Positions 21,061 to 32,599 of a stretch of 60,000 nt of DNA are shown here, piece after piece. Where the stretch lies: NCBI RefSeq assembly GCF_910592395.1, contig NC_088310.1, forward strand, positions 10,797,501 through 10,857,500, in the 5' to 3' direction. A program made the translations under genes and the position numbers. How positions within the stretch are numbered: the stretch's first letter is position 1; every line of letters starts with the position of its first letter. Under the pieces are notes generated by a model. It had not been told where the DNA came from and searched no databases. It worked only from the letters and a program-made list of their open reading frames with translations. The stretch is from Lineus longissimus (lineage: Eukaryota > Nemertea > Pilidiophora > Heteronemertea > Lineidae).

Positions 21061-22330
21061 AAAATACTGGTTTTTCATCACAAAACCTGTATTTTATCAC
21101 CTAAAATGTAAGTTTTCGCACCGAATCGTACATTTATTGAATAAAACTTGGTTTGTTAGGAGAAAATATAGGTTGTTTTAAAAAAAACAATACTTCTTTC
21201 AAATAAATTTAGTTGATCAGCAATAAAACCATGTTGTATTGAAGAAACATAGGTTGTTTGAATAACTGGACACTCCGCTTGCCATAACTGCTTACCATAG
21301 ATGGCATGTTATGGAAAATACAAGTTTTATTGAAGAAATATGTTGTTTTAAATACTGGACACTCTGCTTGCCATACACATGCCGTTTATCCAGTTCCTCA
21401 AAAAAAACTTTATTTTTACAACAAAACCAGGTTTATCTGCAAAATTGGGCTAATTGACATACACGTACTTCAAGTGCTGTGGAGGTTTCCCATCATTTTT
21501 TTAGACTCTTTCTCGTTTGTCGATGGTTCTCGAGTGCTGTATTAGAAAGGTAGTGTTGCTCCTGATACCGAAAGAGAGCTGTTTGGAATGCGGGAAAGGA
21601 TGAGAAATTGGCCCAAACTTGAAGGGAAGCGGGGAATTCTTCCACCGCCACTGCCACCGCCATTTTTTTCTCCAACTGGCATCATTGATGACGCGGTTAT
21701 GTTAATTCGCCTCTGCTGTGCATGCAACCAACTTGTTCCTGCGTACACAGCAATCTACTATGTAAATTAAAAACTCCATATTTTTACAATAAAACTAGGT
21801 TTATTTGCAAAATAACTAACTTTTTTTCAATAAAACTAGTTTTTTTACCCTAGAATATAGGTTTCTCCGCCATTTGTCCAGTTATTGCTAAAAAACAATA
21901 TTTTTTTTCCAAAACAACCAAGTTCATTACCGATAGGTGAAAAACTTATGTTTTAGGGCATAAATATGGTTTCTTTCTGAACCATTACTTTTATAGACTA
22001 GGTTTTATTTAAACCACCTGGCTTATTAGGAGAAAATACAGCTTGTTTTTTTAAAAAAACTATATTTCTTTCAAATAAAATCAGTTTATCTGCCATAAAA
22101 CAATAGTTCATTGAAGAAATATAGGTTGTTTGAATAACTGAACACTCCGCTTGCCATAACTGCTTACCATAGATGGCATGTTACGGAAAATACGGGGCTG
22201 CTCTCTTATTAGGCGGCAGTTATTCATATCCAACCAAAGCAACACTAACGCAGTGAACATGTAAATGCAGAGGTGAAATAAAATTTTGTATGCAAAACAC
22301 AGTTTTATTCCTTTTGTTTGATACACGTAC
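21061..22330. repeat. AT-rich degenerate array of AAAACC(A/T)RGTTTTAT and GAAATATAGGTTGTTT words, left arm
   Basis: Short words such as AATATAGGTTGTTT, AAAACTAGGTTTAT and ACACTCCGCTTGCCAT recur many times with variable spacing. They interrupt an otherwise unique block (21540-21770) containing a CCGCCACTGCCACCGCC tract. The mirrored region is at about 32600-33660, where roughly 200 bp is missing relative to this arm. No gene is supported. Confidence 0.55.
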
Positions 22331-22809
22331 TAGTCCATTTCAACCTGCCTGGACCACATATATAATGCCAGCTATTATAATTATCGTAGTTTTTATAATA
22401 AATAAGTGATGTGGATAAAATTACTCCGATTTCGACAACAAATTTCAAATGTCAACGTATTTTTACGGGATAACCTTCATGATTGGCAGTGCTTTTAGCT
22501 TCTAAGGCGCTAATGGTAACAGCTTATGTCGAGTTTTACAATGGTCGCTTGGATATCATCTTGTATAGAATGCTTAAAACAACGACTTCTACATACGAGT
22601 GGGTTTCATTTAAAACGACCCTGTGACCAATTAATGACAGAAGGTCGCCACATACAGTCAGCCTGTGGTTCAGGAATAGACGACATTGCTAAATATCGTT
22701 ACTCGTCACAGATTCTCTACGGGATTTAGTCGCAATCAACTTGATACTTCTTCATTGATTGCGAAGTGACCAGCAATTTACTGCAGTTCCCACAGCACCA
22801 TTGAAAACG

Positions 22810-25274
22810 ATGGCGATCGCCTCGGCTTCCTCTGAGGCAGTTAGAGACGAAGTCGAAAACGAGCTGTTTGTGATCCAGATCGTCTACCTCATAGCGACGA
22901 AATACTCTTGGATCGTTATTGTGTTGGTGGGTCTCTTCGGAAACGGGATGTCTTTTATCATAACACTGCAGAGGGACAACAGACGAATTTCGACCTGTAA
23001 TTACATGTATGGCTCTCGCTTTGGCGGATTCGACAGTCCTCATTGAGCTAGCTTGGGGAATGGCTTGGTTATTCTGGGAAACTGATCATCTTCCCTCCGA
23101 GTTTGCTATGCAGTGAGTATGTCATACATGTCAATGCATGTGAAAATTAATACCCTTCTCAAATGTACCATATTTCGCATCATTTTAATTGCCGACCAAT
23201 AAAGATTTAAAGGAAACATCCTCGCATATTTAACACCAGCCTTTGCATGACCTTTTGAGAAAATTAGGATTACACGATATGATATTCTCTTTTATATGAA
23301 CACAGCATCTCCACTGCGCCTTTTTGAGTGAAACATCTTCTTAAATCGCTGGCTCAGTGCTCTACATATTCAACCTGGCTTGTGTGTCCATTCATTTCAG
23401 GGTGATGTGGTACCAGGCCTATGCTTTCGGCATCCTCTCTGGTTTCTTCCTTGCCGAGATGACAATTGATAGATTAATTGTAGTAAGATTCCCAATGGCT
23501 GCTCCCAGACTCTGTACAACACGCCGGGCCTGTGTCACCATATTCCTGACATTTATTGTGATTTGTGGCCTAAATCTCTACATTTTCTTTACTTTTCGAT
23601 ACGTCCAAAATGAAAAGACATGTGAGAGTTTTAAACTTGTGCAGCCCACATCCATGCGATAGGGATGAGAGGGGCCTGCAATGAACAATAAAAACATGGC
23701 TTGTCTGCGATTGAATGTTTGATATCTATTCAGCTCAGGTCGTATAAAATGTAGCGATAACCGATTCTTGCCATATGCACCTGATAATGCCCCAAGGAAC
23801 AAGCGAGTTTTTCTCTGTCTGCGGGACGCTTCAGGCTAGGGCAAAGTGCCCAACTAGCATTGACCATTGGTTTACAAATCAATTACACCAAATCGGCGCT
23901 TGCAAAACGCGTAACTTATACTCATTAAGTGAGTATTCTACCACTGTAATTTAGGTTATATCGAGGGCCACAGCCGAAGTGAGGTCAAAAGGACAACACG
24001 TACAACAGAGCATCTCCCAAATGTCATGTCATGAAGTTGTCATTGCAGCAACTTCATCTCAACTAATTGATCGGAACGCCCAACACCTCCAGAATTGATA
24101 GGAGGTTCCCGATGAGCGCACCTGCTCACACCAGGCTGCTTTAGACATTCAGAGGCGTTCAATGGCGTCCGATGTCGAACGAGTTAGAATTCTGACCTCA
24201 GTGACAGCTTACTGGGAATTTTTCTGTCGTACAGGCACTGACAGCAAAAACTCTTCTGGACGCCACTTCAAGTTGGCAGTCAGTTGGCTGCAAGCCAAAA
24301 GAACACTATACAAGTATTTTCTAAATCCTTTGCGTTTACCGCAGGTGTATTAATGTAACGATATTTCCCCCGAGATGAACGACAACATGACGTCATTGTC
24401 GTTACCATTGTCGTTTATAGTTCGATTTAATTACCTTGATCTCTTTATCATTTTTGTAGCTTGTTTGAGTGCATTGCAGCGTAAAATAACAATGACGGGA
24501 CACTGTTACCTATATTGATGAATCCGCTATGACGCACATTTTCAAAACCGCACCAATCAGGAATCAAGCAGGCTGAATTTTCTTAACTGTTTTGGTTGAA
24601 CATGCACGTGTTAAGCTTTATTTGATTGTAAAGAAGCCAAGGTTTAGACTTCTCTGCTGGCAAAACGATTTTAAAATATATGTTAAGAAATTTTATATAT
24701 TCAAATGAAGCAAATGCAAAACGCCACAATGACCTATGTGTACTAGTCTCATTACTCAAGCTCTTTCTCTCATCTTGGTGTAGGGTTTCTAAAGATGTTG
24801 GTCCCAAACACACCGGAATTAGAGACATTTGGAAACACCTCGCAGCTAGTATTTGGGACAGTCTTGCCTTTTTGTGTAATTGTCATTTGCAACGTCTGGA
24901 TCGTCATCGTGTTGCGCAAGGCATCGAAACGAAGTGATAAAATGGGTGTCAGCGAGGAAAGTAAGAAAACCCGAAAGAGAGAGACGGCCTATTTGACAAG
25001 GATGTTGATTCTAGTTAGTATTGCTTATGTTCTTACGTCGGTCCCTTACAGGTTGTATGATGTTTTTATAGGGATAAATGAGGTCAACGATTTCTACAAT
25101 TTAGCGGATAAGTACTGGCAGTTGCGATACTTTACCCAGCATTTCATAATGATGCAGTGCTCGGAGGTTAATTACGGTGTCAACTTTTACCTTTATTGCA
25201 TAGGGGGTGGTAAGAAATACAGACAAGATGTAATGCTAAGGTTGGGACAGTTCATTCCCTGCGGTAAGAAATAA
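22810..25274 (+). CDS. Rhodopsin-family (peptide-type) GPCR gene, 3 exons, frameshift in exon 1
   Basis: Exons 22810-23112, 23401-23621 and 24784-25274 join at GT-AG sites; with the exon 1 frameshift ignored the phases fit, giving about 337 codons. Helix 1 has GLFGN, helix 2 ALADSTVL, helix 3 ends in MTIDRLIVV (the DRY position), helix 5 has LPFCVIV, and helix 7 has NYGVNFYLYC. Intracellular loop 3 is basic and the C-terminal tail is short. This pattern is typical of invertebrate FMRFamide-receptor/GPR139-like neuropeptide receptors of the plasma membrane; the ligand is unknown. This copy has one extra base in exon 1 (CATGTATGGCTC against CATGACGGCTC in the other arm), which leads to a stop at 23044-23046. 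I see no cysteine in the usual helix 3 or loop 2 positions. A small missed exon between 23621 and 24784 is possible. Confidence 0.75.
23622..24783. other. Intron 2 of the GPCR gene
   Basis: It opens with GTGAGA and closes with TTGGTGTAG. No repeat or further exon was recognised with confidence. A frame at 24162-24353 has no receptor-like features. Confidence 0.5.
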
Positions 25275-25624
25275 CCATGTTCGAAACTGAATTGGAAAAC
25301 TAGAGCAGAGCTGAGGTTAGGTTTTTTTCTTTAATATTCTTTTTCATCTTGACTGTTTGTCACAGAAAGCGCTGTAATGTATCCATAACAAATGACCAAC
25401 TCTTGCAAAGAAAGAATCATTTTGAAATATCAAGTAAAAATGCATCAAGAAGTTATGAGACAGCGTAACAAATCATCAAAGATGTTTGTCATCGAAGACA
25501 TGCAATTTAACCAAACTGTGCCTGCATTTCAACCTTATCCGTCAAGATGCCATGGTTACGTCACAGGCCACAGCAATAGAAATCACTCGTTCGGGCGGCG
25601 CATAGGAATGTCTTTATGACATAA

Positions 25625-25630
25625 AATAAA
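25625..25630 (+). terminator. Polyadenylation signal of the GPCR gene
   Basis: AATAAA lies about 350 bases after the stop at 25274, with no closer one noticed. The frame 25392-25619 falls in the 3' UTR and looks incidental. Confidence 0.5.
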
Positions 25631-26363
25631 AGTTTGAAAGCATTATTGCAAAAAATATATAGTTATCGGGAATAAAATTACGTGTTCCTGGTGATATTTA
25701 TTTTATCATACCTCATTAGTATGTGAGCCAATCACGTCACGTCATTTAGGGTCACGTGAAGTAAAATAATTTTCAATATTTCATGGTATTAATTTACCTC
25801 TGACGTCATCGATGACACGAAATTGCAAATGGTGGCCATCAAGTTTAAGCAGACGAAATTGGCGATAAAAAACAACATTTATACGACGATTTACGCCAGG
25901 ATTTTTGCACAGTGATGCTGTCAGTGTTTTGAATTATGCCAGGTAGGTTGCATTAAGTGTTATTGTTTAATTCACGAACAGAAAACACAAAGCCTTCTAG
26001 TCGGGCCTGGACTCGCTTCAAACATTCGTCTGCTGATGTAAACACTACAAAATGTACAGTACATGAGTACATGTCATGGCTGCATACATTAGTGAGTCTG
26101 TCCGCCGATTGAAAATAACTAGGATGCTACCGTCTCGACCGAATTTATTATGTTGCATTAATTAAAACAGGTATTCAGTATGATAATTGCGCGGGAAATA
26201 CTGTTTTTACCTGTCAAATAATTTCGAATTTTGGCCTGGACATGAAATATTTACTTGACATTTCAATTGTCCTGTTCTGTTCCAAATGTAATAACAAGCC
26301 CATCATTGTTATGACGTCGATCGATGATAGATTGAAATGATTTTTCGAGGAGCATTATGTAGA
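25631..26363. other. Spacer DNA with a CRE-like site, no gene proven
   Basis: TGACGTCATCGATGA at 25801-25815 is a good CRE/ATF site. About 135 bp downstream ATGCCAG|GTAGGT (near 25937) could be a very short first coding exon with a donor, but no following exon was identified. Otherwise the stretch is empty. Confidence 0.25.
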
Positions 26364-26914
26364 AATCCAATTGATCCAATTCGTGACCTCAGTGCGATGT
26401 ACACTATGCGCAGTCATTCATGTTTGTCAGGTACGTTTGGTGAAATAAGGAATTTTCGCAAAGCCTCCGAAACGCCCACGTGAATAAGGAGATCGAACAA
26501 AGAGATCGGCGTCCACATTTGCGTTTCGGGGGATTTGCAAACACTCCCTATTATTAAGAGATGTCGGCCGTGGGCTAAATCCAAAGATTCGTGGCATCAT
26601 TTTGGGGACAAAGTAACTATATATTATGATCTTCTCATGATGAGTTGTGTGATAACATCGCATGATTATTAAAATCCCACGCAAATGGTTGCACGATTAT
26701 ACCGAGAATACGGACTTTAACCACAAGATTAATCAATGTTCAGCGCACTTACTTTAGTTCGTCATTTTACTTCTAGGTGGCAGAACCTGCTTCCTTAAGT
26801 TATGTTTAGTCATGAACTAAATTGTCCCTTCATTTAAAGGGTTTGAAATGATTATATGGTACCAATACCAATAGATCTGGTTTAAGAGCAACCATTTTTG
26901 CCAGAACGCAAGCA
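26364..26914. repeat. ~560 bp dispersed repeat, copy 3 (spacer)
   Basis: It is in the same orientation as 17046-17605, with the same first and last bases, but clearly more diverged from both arm copies than they are from each other. This is an independent insertion or fragment of the same family. Confidence 0.65.
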
Positions 26915-27994
26915 ATTCAATATTCACTATAAGAACATGTTTACTCTGCCTCCAAAATATTGCTCGAATTTAAAAACGGAATGCACTCTTTGGATTTGGC
27001 CCAGGCCTTACTGGAAGCAACCCTTTTTTCTCTGTTCCTATCACAAATTGAAAATTGTCAATTGAACTTGAATCTGAAATGTTCTACGTATTGTGGAAAT
27101 GCCAAGGCCAAGAAATTTGCGTTAACTGCACTTGGGAGCAATGTTTGTAAATGATTTCTTCGCCACAAGAAGATGAAATGAACACTTAATAGGTCTACAG
27201 TGTCGGCCATTAAGAGGTGCTACTTTCATCCATACACCACAACCATCGCATGACGGAAATATCTAGAAAGCTTTCGCCGGCTGTGTCAAAGATTCTCAGT
27301 GATGTAATACGCTCTTCTCACTGCTAAACTGATGGTGGAACATATTTATTTCTAGCAATAATCTACATGTAACTTGAGTCCGTGTTCCAGCCATTTTGAC
27401 CTAGTAATCAAATACCTTTTTCGTTATTTATCGCGAACGCAAAATTTAACCTGCTATAGAACTCGTTGTAGTCAGTCAAACCTATCATATATACAGTATA
27501 TGTAGATGACAACACATTGAACCATATGATACCCTTAGATGGCCTATTAAGCAACGGTAACCGCGTGACCCGTAGGAGCTCTGTCCCAGCGCGTTTTCGG
27601 AACGAGCAGTGGCTTTGATGTTGAAACCGTTCGTTCCGTAGTTGCCCGATTCTTTTTTGAACGAATTTGACAGAACCATACAGCATAGGGTTCTTTAAAG
27701 AGTTTTCCTAGATTCACCCGCCTAACCGTATTTCCGAAGAAAAAAAAATTCCTGCTGCCTATTATATCTAGCAATGATCTAGCACCTGTACGAGTTGGGA
27801 CCTGTCTTGCAGAGTTTCTGAAACCGGGTGCACTGTTCAAAAGATTGGTATAAAGAATGAAGACTGTAGTGAGTTTGCGATCCGCAACTTATAGGAAAAC
27901 TTATACGTATACGCATACCTATAGGTTGTATCAAATTCCTCAGGGCAATATTTTTTGTCAGCGACTGCATATTGCGTAATAGGAGCCAAAATTG
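26915..27994. other. Spacer DNA without recognisable gene
   Basis: The overlapping frames at 27408-27997 (-) have no motif I recognise and no supporting splice pattern. Confidence 0.35.
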
Positions 27995-28067
27995 CACTTA
28001 GCACCTTTCTGCATAAAGCAATTTCGTTAAAAGTGATGTTTTGCTTTATGCAGAAAGGTGCTAAGTG
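27995..28067. repeat. Perfect 27 bp stem hairpin
   Basis: 27995-28021 and 28041-28067 are exact inverted copies (CACTTAGCACCTTTCTGCAT... and its complement) around a 19-base loop. It is most likely a minimal foldback or MITE remnant. A small-RNA precursor cannot be excluded from sequence. Confidence 0.75.
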
Positions 28068-28648
28068 ACTACTTCTAATAAAGAAACTAGGGATGAAATG
28101 TGTTTTCTAGATGATTATTTTAATACAAAGAAGTCTAATCAGCCAATACTCATCAGATACAATTAGGTATTACATTAAAGACCAGGTTTCAGCCTGAATA
28201 ACAATGCATAGACAACAGGATCATTCGTGAAATGGTGCTGTCAATTGAAGTTACATGTCACTGTCCCAACTGGCAGTTGAGTGCATCAAAGAAAGCCTAC
28301 ATTTGACACTTCCTGTTCTTGTACTAGAACTACAAAGTCCATGAGTTAAGTTACCAGCAGTTAGTTTTCAAGATGCCGAGGCCAGGAGGCAGGCATCTCT
28401 GTCATTGGAAGGATATCCTTCTACAGCCAAATTGTCTATGAGTTTTTAAGTTTATATCAAACCGGGTACTTGATCTAAGTCTGGAGGCACATTCACTAAA
28501 TAACCACTGTCGGGGAGTGCTTGGTTAACATGGGTAATGAGGGGTCATTTTAGGATTTTAGTCTAATGAATGGAAACTCTGTGCAAAAGGTGTCCGAGCC
28601 TTTCTAAAGTAGCACTGTATGGCGATGACACTCTTATCACCAAAGCAA
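28068..28648. other. Spacer DNA between the hairpin and the transposase-like gene
   Basis: No ORF or repeat is recognised. It would include the 3' UTR of the minus-strand gene at 28649-29710. Confidence 0.35.
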
Positions 28649-29710
28649 TCAGTTATTCGATGTCTGTATCCTCATCTGTCTCGAACGCATCTGGTTCAGG
28701 AAGTCGGTCAACCTTCTCATTGTCGGCTTTAATATTTGAGTAAAAGGCGGTTCTACAATTAAGGATTTACATAGGGCAAGTAGATCCTTCTTCTTGGCGG
28801 CAGAAATCGTGCACTTCTCTTGGTACAGCTTCTCAAGTGCTGGCGGTGTGGTCTGCTTCCTTCTTCTCCCCGCAACTTTGATGGAGTGGAACCCTTCTTC
28901 GTCAAAGCCATATTTGAAGAAGATAGTTGAAGGCTCACTCTTCATAAACCTCAGTTGACGGATCTTCAGCCAGTTCACACTATTTCCTTCTGTGTCAGTC
29001 TTCATGTTCTTGCATGACTCTTGAGTTAATTTCTTCAAGGCAAAGAATGACGTATGGTTGAGGAGCAAAACGTGAAAGGGATTATTTCTTCTTGCCAGTC
29101 GTATTATGTTATCCCACTGACTGGGCACCTGGATGTTGACGTGCTTCTTCATGGTCTCAACAGCTGAATGCATGGAGTCGCATTCCATATGGGTGTGGCC
29201 AGTTTCAAGAAACTTTTGGTCGATTACTTCTACACTGTCATTCACCTGAACCTCATGGAGAAGAGCAGCTGCGATGAACTGGTTTCTGTTCTGCCCAGAG
29301 CAACAATCTGAATAAAGGCAAACATGCTTTTTCACAGATGGAAGTGAACGAATATGGGTCAAGAGACAAGTGCCAATTTCACATGGAGCGTTATGGGCAG
29401 CATGATCGGAGGTATCATCTGTCCTTGAACTTTGGTCTTTGTGGGCCATCTCGTCAGCGTTATGGACAGCATGATCGGTGGTATCATCTGTCCTTGAACT
29501 TTGGTCTTTGTGGGCCACCTTGTCAGCGTTACTGACAGCATGAATATTCTCATCAGCTGGGTTGTCTGATGATTGCATTTCAGGCTTATCAATACGACTA
29601 CTTGGATCCTGATTGGCGTGGCTTGTTTCATTTGATGTCAATTCTTCGAAGATGTGGGTAAGAGTGGTGTCATCATAACCATCAGTCCAAATTTCGTCTC
29701 CGGTGGCCAT
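28649..29710 (-). CDS. DUF7869-like (transposase-derived) protein, 353 aa
   Basis: A single open frame from ATG 29710 to a stop at 28649. Residues about 120-175 read VCLYSDCCSGQNRN, then EVIDQKFLETGHTHMECDS and H..VE. This resembles the conserved core of DUF7869 proteins (SDNCxGQNKN ... FLxxGHSxxxxD), which look like the catalytic half of a DDE/RNase H-fold transposase. The first ~110 residues are acidic and low in complexity, with a 23-residue unit repeated twice (from VAHKDQSSRTDD). They do not look like the usual N-terminal half, so this may be a truncated or fused copy. Its role is unknown. It lies in the unique spacer and has no partner in either arm. Confidence 0.55.
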   Translation of the reverse strand: MATGDEIWTDGYDDTTLTHIFEELTSNETSHANQDPSSRIDKPEMQSSDNPADENIHAVSNADKVAHKDQSSRTDDTTDHAVHNADEMAHKDQSSRTDDTSDHAAHNAPCEIGTCLLTHIRSLPSVKKHVCLYSDCCSGQNRNQFIAAALLHEVQVNDSVEVIDQKFLETGHTHMECDSMHSAVETMKKHVNIQVPSQWDNIIRLARRNNPFHVLLLNHTSFFALKKLTQESCKNMKTDTEGNSVNWLKIRQLRFMKSEPSTIFFKYGFDEEGFHSIKVAGRRRKQTTPPALEKLYQEKCTISAAKKKDLLALCKSLIVEPPFTQILKPTMRRLTDFLNQMRSRQMRIQTSNN

Positions 29711-31751
29711 TTCTTCTGAAATAAATGATTATGTTTAGAAAATGTTTTGTTCAAATTGGTTGGAGGTATCATCTGTCCTTATTCGAGTCTGGATGAAAAC
29801 ATGACAACAACATGACAAAACCTTGGTTATACTCAACCCATTGTACCGTGTATAATGCAATGACTCTGTACAAGGTGATTCTTGATAGCATCTAAGTCGG
29901 GAGCCTGTAGCATTGCATCATGCATCTAATTATCTTGCGTTACAAAATTGGAAGCAAGCACTTAAACCTACTAATAATATGCTCAATACTAGTATCCTCT
30001 AAATGGCTGTATTCATTAGTTAAGTAAGCCTGCGTGAAGATGGGGCATTTTTATCGTCAGCAAATCGAACTTCAGTTGTCTGAAAGAATAGGCCTATGGA
30101 ATAGGAACACATTATTACTGAAAAAGCCATCCACTACCTAAACTGACAAAGTCACAATCAATCGCTAACCATTAAGGTAACTGGTTGTTGCTGTATTAAA
30201 CCTCCCTGCCTGAACTTAGTCAGTTCAGCAAACATATAAGATGGTGTTTGCAGTATACTGTAAAAAGCAGTTACTCTAATTAAGTCAGAAAATAACTGCA
30301 AAGGTAAATAAAAAGGGATGAGAATATGGCTTCTGGTCTACTCACCTGATGGATCAAAATTTGGTAGCTAATAAAGCTGATGTTGTCTGTGAAGTATTGA
30401 ATTTTCAAATAAATTTGGACTGAGTTCAGTGCAGAAAGCGATAGAGAATGCTGCATATATGAACATGCCATTCATAAGACTAGCATAATATACCCGAGGC
30501 GCGGGCTGTTCGAGGTATAAAAATCGGATTGTGTGGGTGCTGGTATGTTGTGGGTTTGGTGTAAATGGGGTGCTGGTTTGTGAGTAACATTTTTTTCATG
30601 AGTGTAATACTTCTTGAAAACGGAACTATGTAACCATGTACATGATGTACAGGCGTCCACAATGCTAAACCAATTCTCGGAAAACCAAGATGGTGTAGAC
30701 GGGTGATGTACTCGATATCAGCCAGCGATTAGCGCCTGAATGGTTTAAGTTACCGGTGTGTGCGTAAATCTTGTCTCCCGTTGGGTGACATTTTTCACTA
30801 TATTGACCCAAAATGTAGTGTAAATAGAGACAAGACCACAATTGATTTTTTAAGCCTTTTAGCAGTTAAATTGTCAATGTTTGACCGCGACGCATCAAAG
30901 AACGCGTGGTGTTGTGAATCTGAAATTTAGATTATGTTATTCCGGACAGTCGGGCAAGTAAATGGTGAAAAATAAAATGGTGATTGACCACGGAAATTTT
31001 TTTTTAATCGACAAATTAGACAGACTTTGATATTTCCACTCTTTTCAGCCAACTGGCAGAAAAAAACTCAAAACACGCCCCCTATTACCCAATTAGCAAA
31101 ATTCGAAATTAATTTTTTCATCAAATAATTTCTTTATATCTGTAGACTTGCCACAACAAATATTTTTTCAATACCTCTCCAAATATGTACTTGAGAGTAA
31201 AAAACATGCACTCGTCTAATAGATAGGCCTGGACCCTCCAACCTATGAATATTCATTAGTGGTCTTGTCTCGGGTACATTGTGTCCTAAGATGAGCTATT
31301 TGTGAATAAATGGCCGTCTCGAGGTGGAAAAGCAGCATTTTTCCTTCAGATATGGGCGCCGCCATCTTGCATGCTGGCGTCAGTGACGTCGATTGTGATT
31401 AGTGGATGATGCGCGCATGGAAGGGATCATTTGAACAGGACATCTGATTGGTTGATAGCGGAGGTGGGAGGTGGCTCGGCAATTTTCGTGACGGTAATAA
31501 TGCAGAGAGAACTGATGGACTTCTCGGCGAAGAGATTACTTGGAGCTCTCCAGTTGACGGCATCTCCACAAAGTTGTTTTTTATTCCAAAACCACCAAGA
31601 TATTCGACGTATGACACCCTCAGTGACACTCTTACTTATGATCCACACCTACGAAACCAAAAGTTGCAAGAATTCGACGCATTTTCGAGGCCCAATTTTG
31701 AAACAAAAATCGCCTCCTATTTAGCGACCACAACGCGCATTATAGTATAGC
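29711..31751. other. Spacer DNA up to the right-arm breakpoint
   Basis: No gene is proven. A 13 bp inverted pair, GAGACAAGACCAC (30829-30841) and its complement (31259-31271), may bound a small element, but no TSD is seen. Near the breakpoint 31360-31450 has GCCGCCATCTTG (YY1-like), GTGACGTC and a CCAAT-like box, suggesting a promoter. The frame that follows (31448-31750, +) lacks an ATG and a recognisable domain. Confidence 0.3.
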
Positions 31752-31818
31752 TGCGAAATATGGTACATTTGAGAAGGGTATTAATTTTCACATGCATTGA
31801 CATGTATGACATACTCAC

Positions 31819-32114
31819 TGCATAGCAAACTCGGAGGGAAGATGATCAGTTTCCCAGAATAACCAAACCATTCCCCAAGCTATGAGGACTGTCGAATCCG
31901 CCAAGGCGAGAGCCGTCATGTAATTACAGGTCGAAATTCGTCTGTTGTCCCTCTGCAGTGTTATGATAAAAGACATCCCGTTTCCGAAGAGACCCACCAA
32001 CACAATAACAATCCAAGAGTATTTCGTCGCTATGAGGTCGACGATCTGGAGCACAAACAGCTCGTTTTCGACTTCGTCTCCAACTGCCTCAGAGGAAGCC
32101 GAGGCGATCGCCAT
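31819..32114 (-). pseudogene. Orphan duplicate of GPCR exon 1
   Basis: An ATG at 32114 opens 98 codons plus two bases and ends at the same donor (GCA|GTGAGT) as the left copy. It covers the N-terminus, helix 1 (GLFGN) and helix 2 (ALADSTVL). Unlike the left copy it has no frameshift, but it lacks six bases (two codons) after CCTCAT. Only 67 bases of intron 1 follow before the duplication breakpoint at 31752. No exon 2 or 3 is present downstream on this strand, so it cannot make a full receptor unless it is joined to other exons. Confidence 0.8.
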
Positions 32115-32599
32115 CGTTTTCAATGGTGCTGTGGGAACTGCAGTAAAGTGCTGGTTACTTCGCGATCAATGAAGAAGTATCAAGTTGATTGCGACTAAAT
32201 CCCGTAGAGAATCTGTGACGAGTAACGATATTTAGCAATGTCGTCTATTCCTGAACCACAGGCTGACTGTATGTGGCGACCTGCTGTCATTAATTGGTCA
32301 CAGGGTCGTTTTAAATGAAACCCACTCGTATGTAGAAGTCGTTGTTTTAAGCATTTTATTCAAGATGATATCCAAGCGACCATTGTAAAACTCGACATAA
32401 GCTGTTACCATTAGCGCCTTAGACGCTAAAAGCACTGCCAATCCTGAAGGTTATTTCGTAAAAATACGTTGACATTTGAAACTTGTTGTCGAAATCGGAG
32501 TAATTTTATCCACATCACTTATTTATTATAAAAACTACGATAATTATAATAGCTGGCATTATATCTGTGGTTCAGGCAGGTTGAAATGGACTAGTACGT

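Larger units (their letters stand above)
8319..23179. repeat. Left arm of a giant inverted duplication
   Basis: The reverse complement of this arm matches 31752-42217 through the Harbinger end, Gypsy-2 pol, gag and LTR, the flanking non-coding DNA, and the 5' part of the GPCR gene. Colinear segments checked by eye differ at roughly one to three positions per hundred, plus small indels. Two large blocks are absent from the other arm: 10349-11128 and 17640-21060. The inner end is sharp: homology stops after TTTCGCA at 23179. The outer end is set by the N gap, so the duplication may extend further. Confidence 0.9.

Noticed and set aside
21540-21770. Frames around the CCGCCACTGCCACCGCC tract as a conserved gene (present in both arms)
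   Set aside because: Conservation is fully explained by the duplication; the frames overlap on both strands and show no domain.
27995-28067. Annotating the perfect hairpin as a microRNA gene
   Set aside because: There is no mismatch pattern, flanking conservation or expression evidence visible; a foldback remnant is simpler.
31448-31750. Plus-strand 100-codon frame next to promoter-like motifs
   Set aside because: It has no ATG in frame, competes with an equally open frame and has no recognised domain; it is kept only as a note on the spacer.
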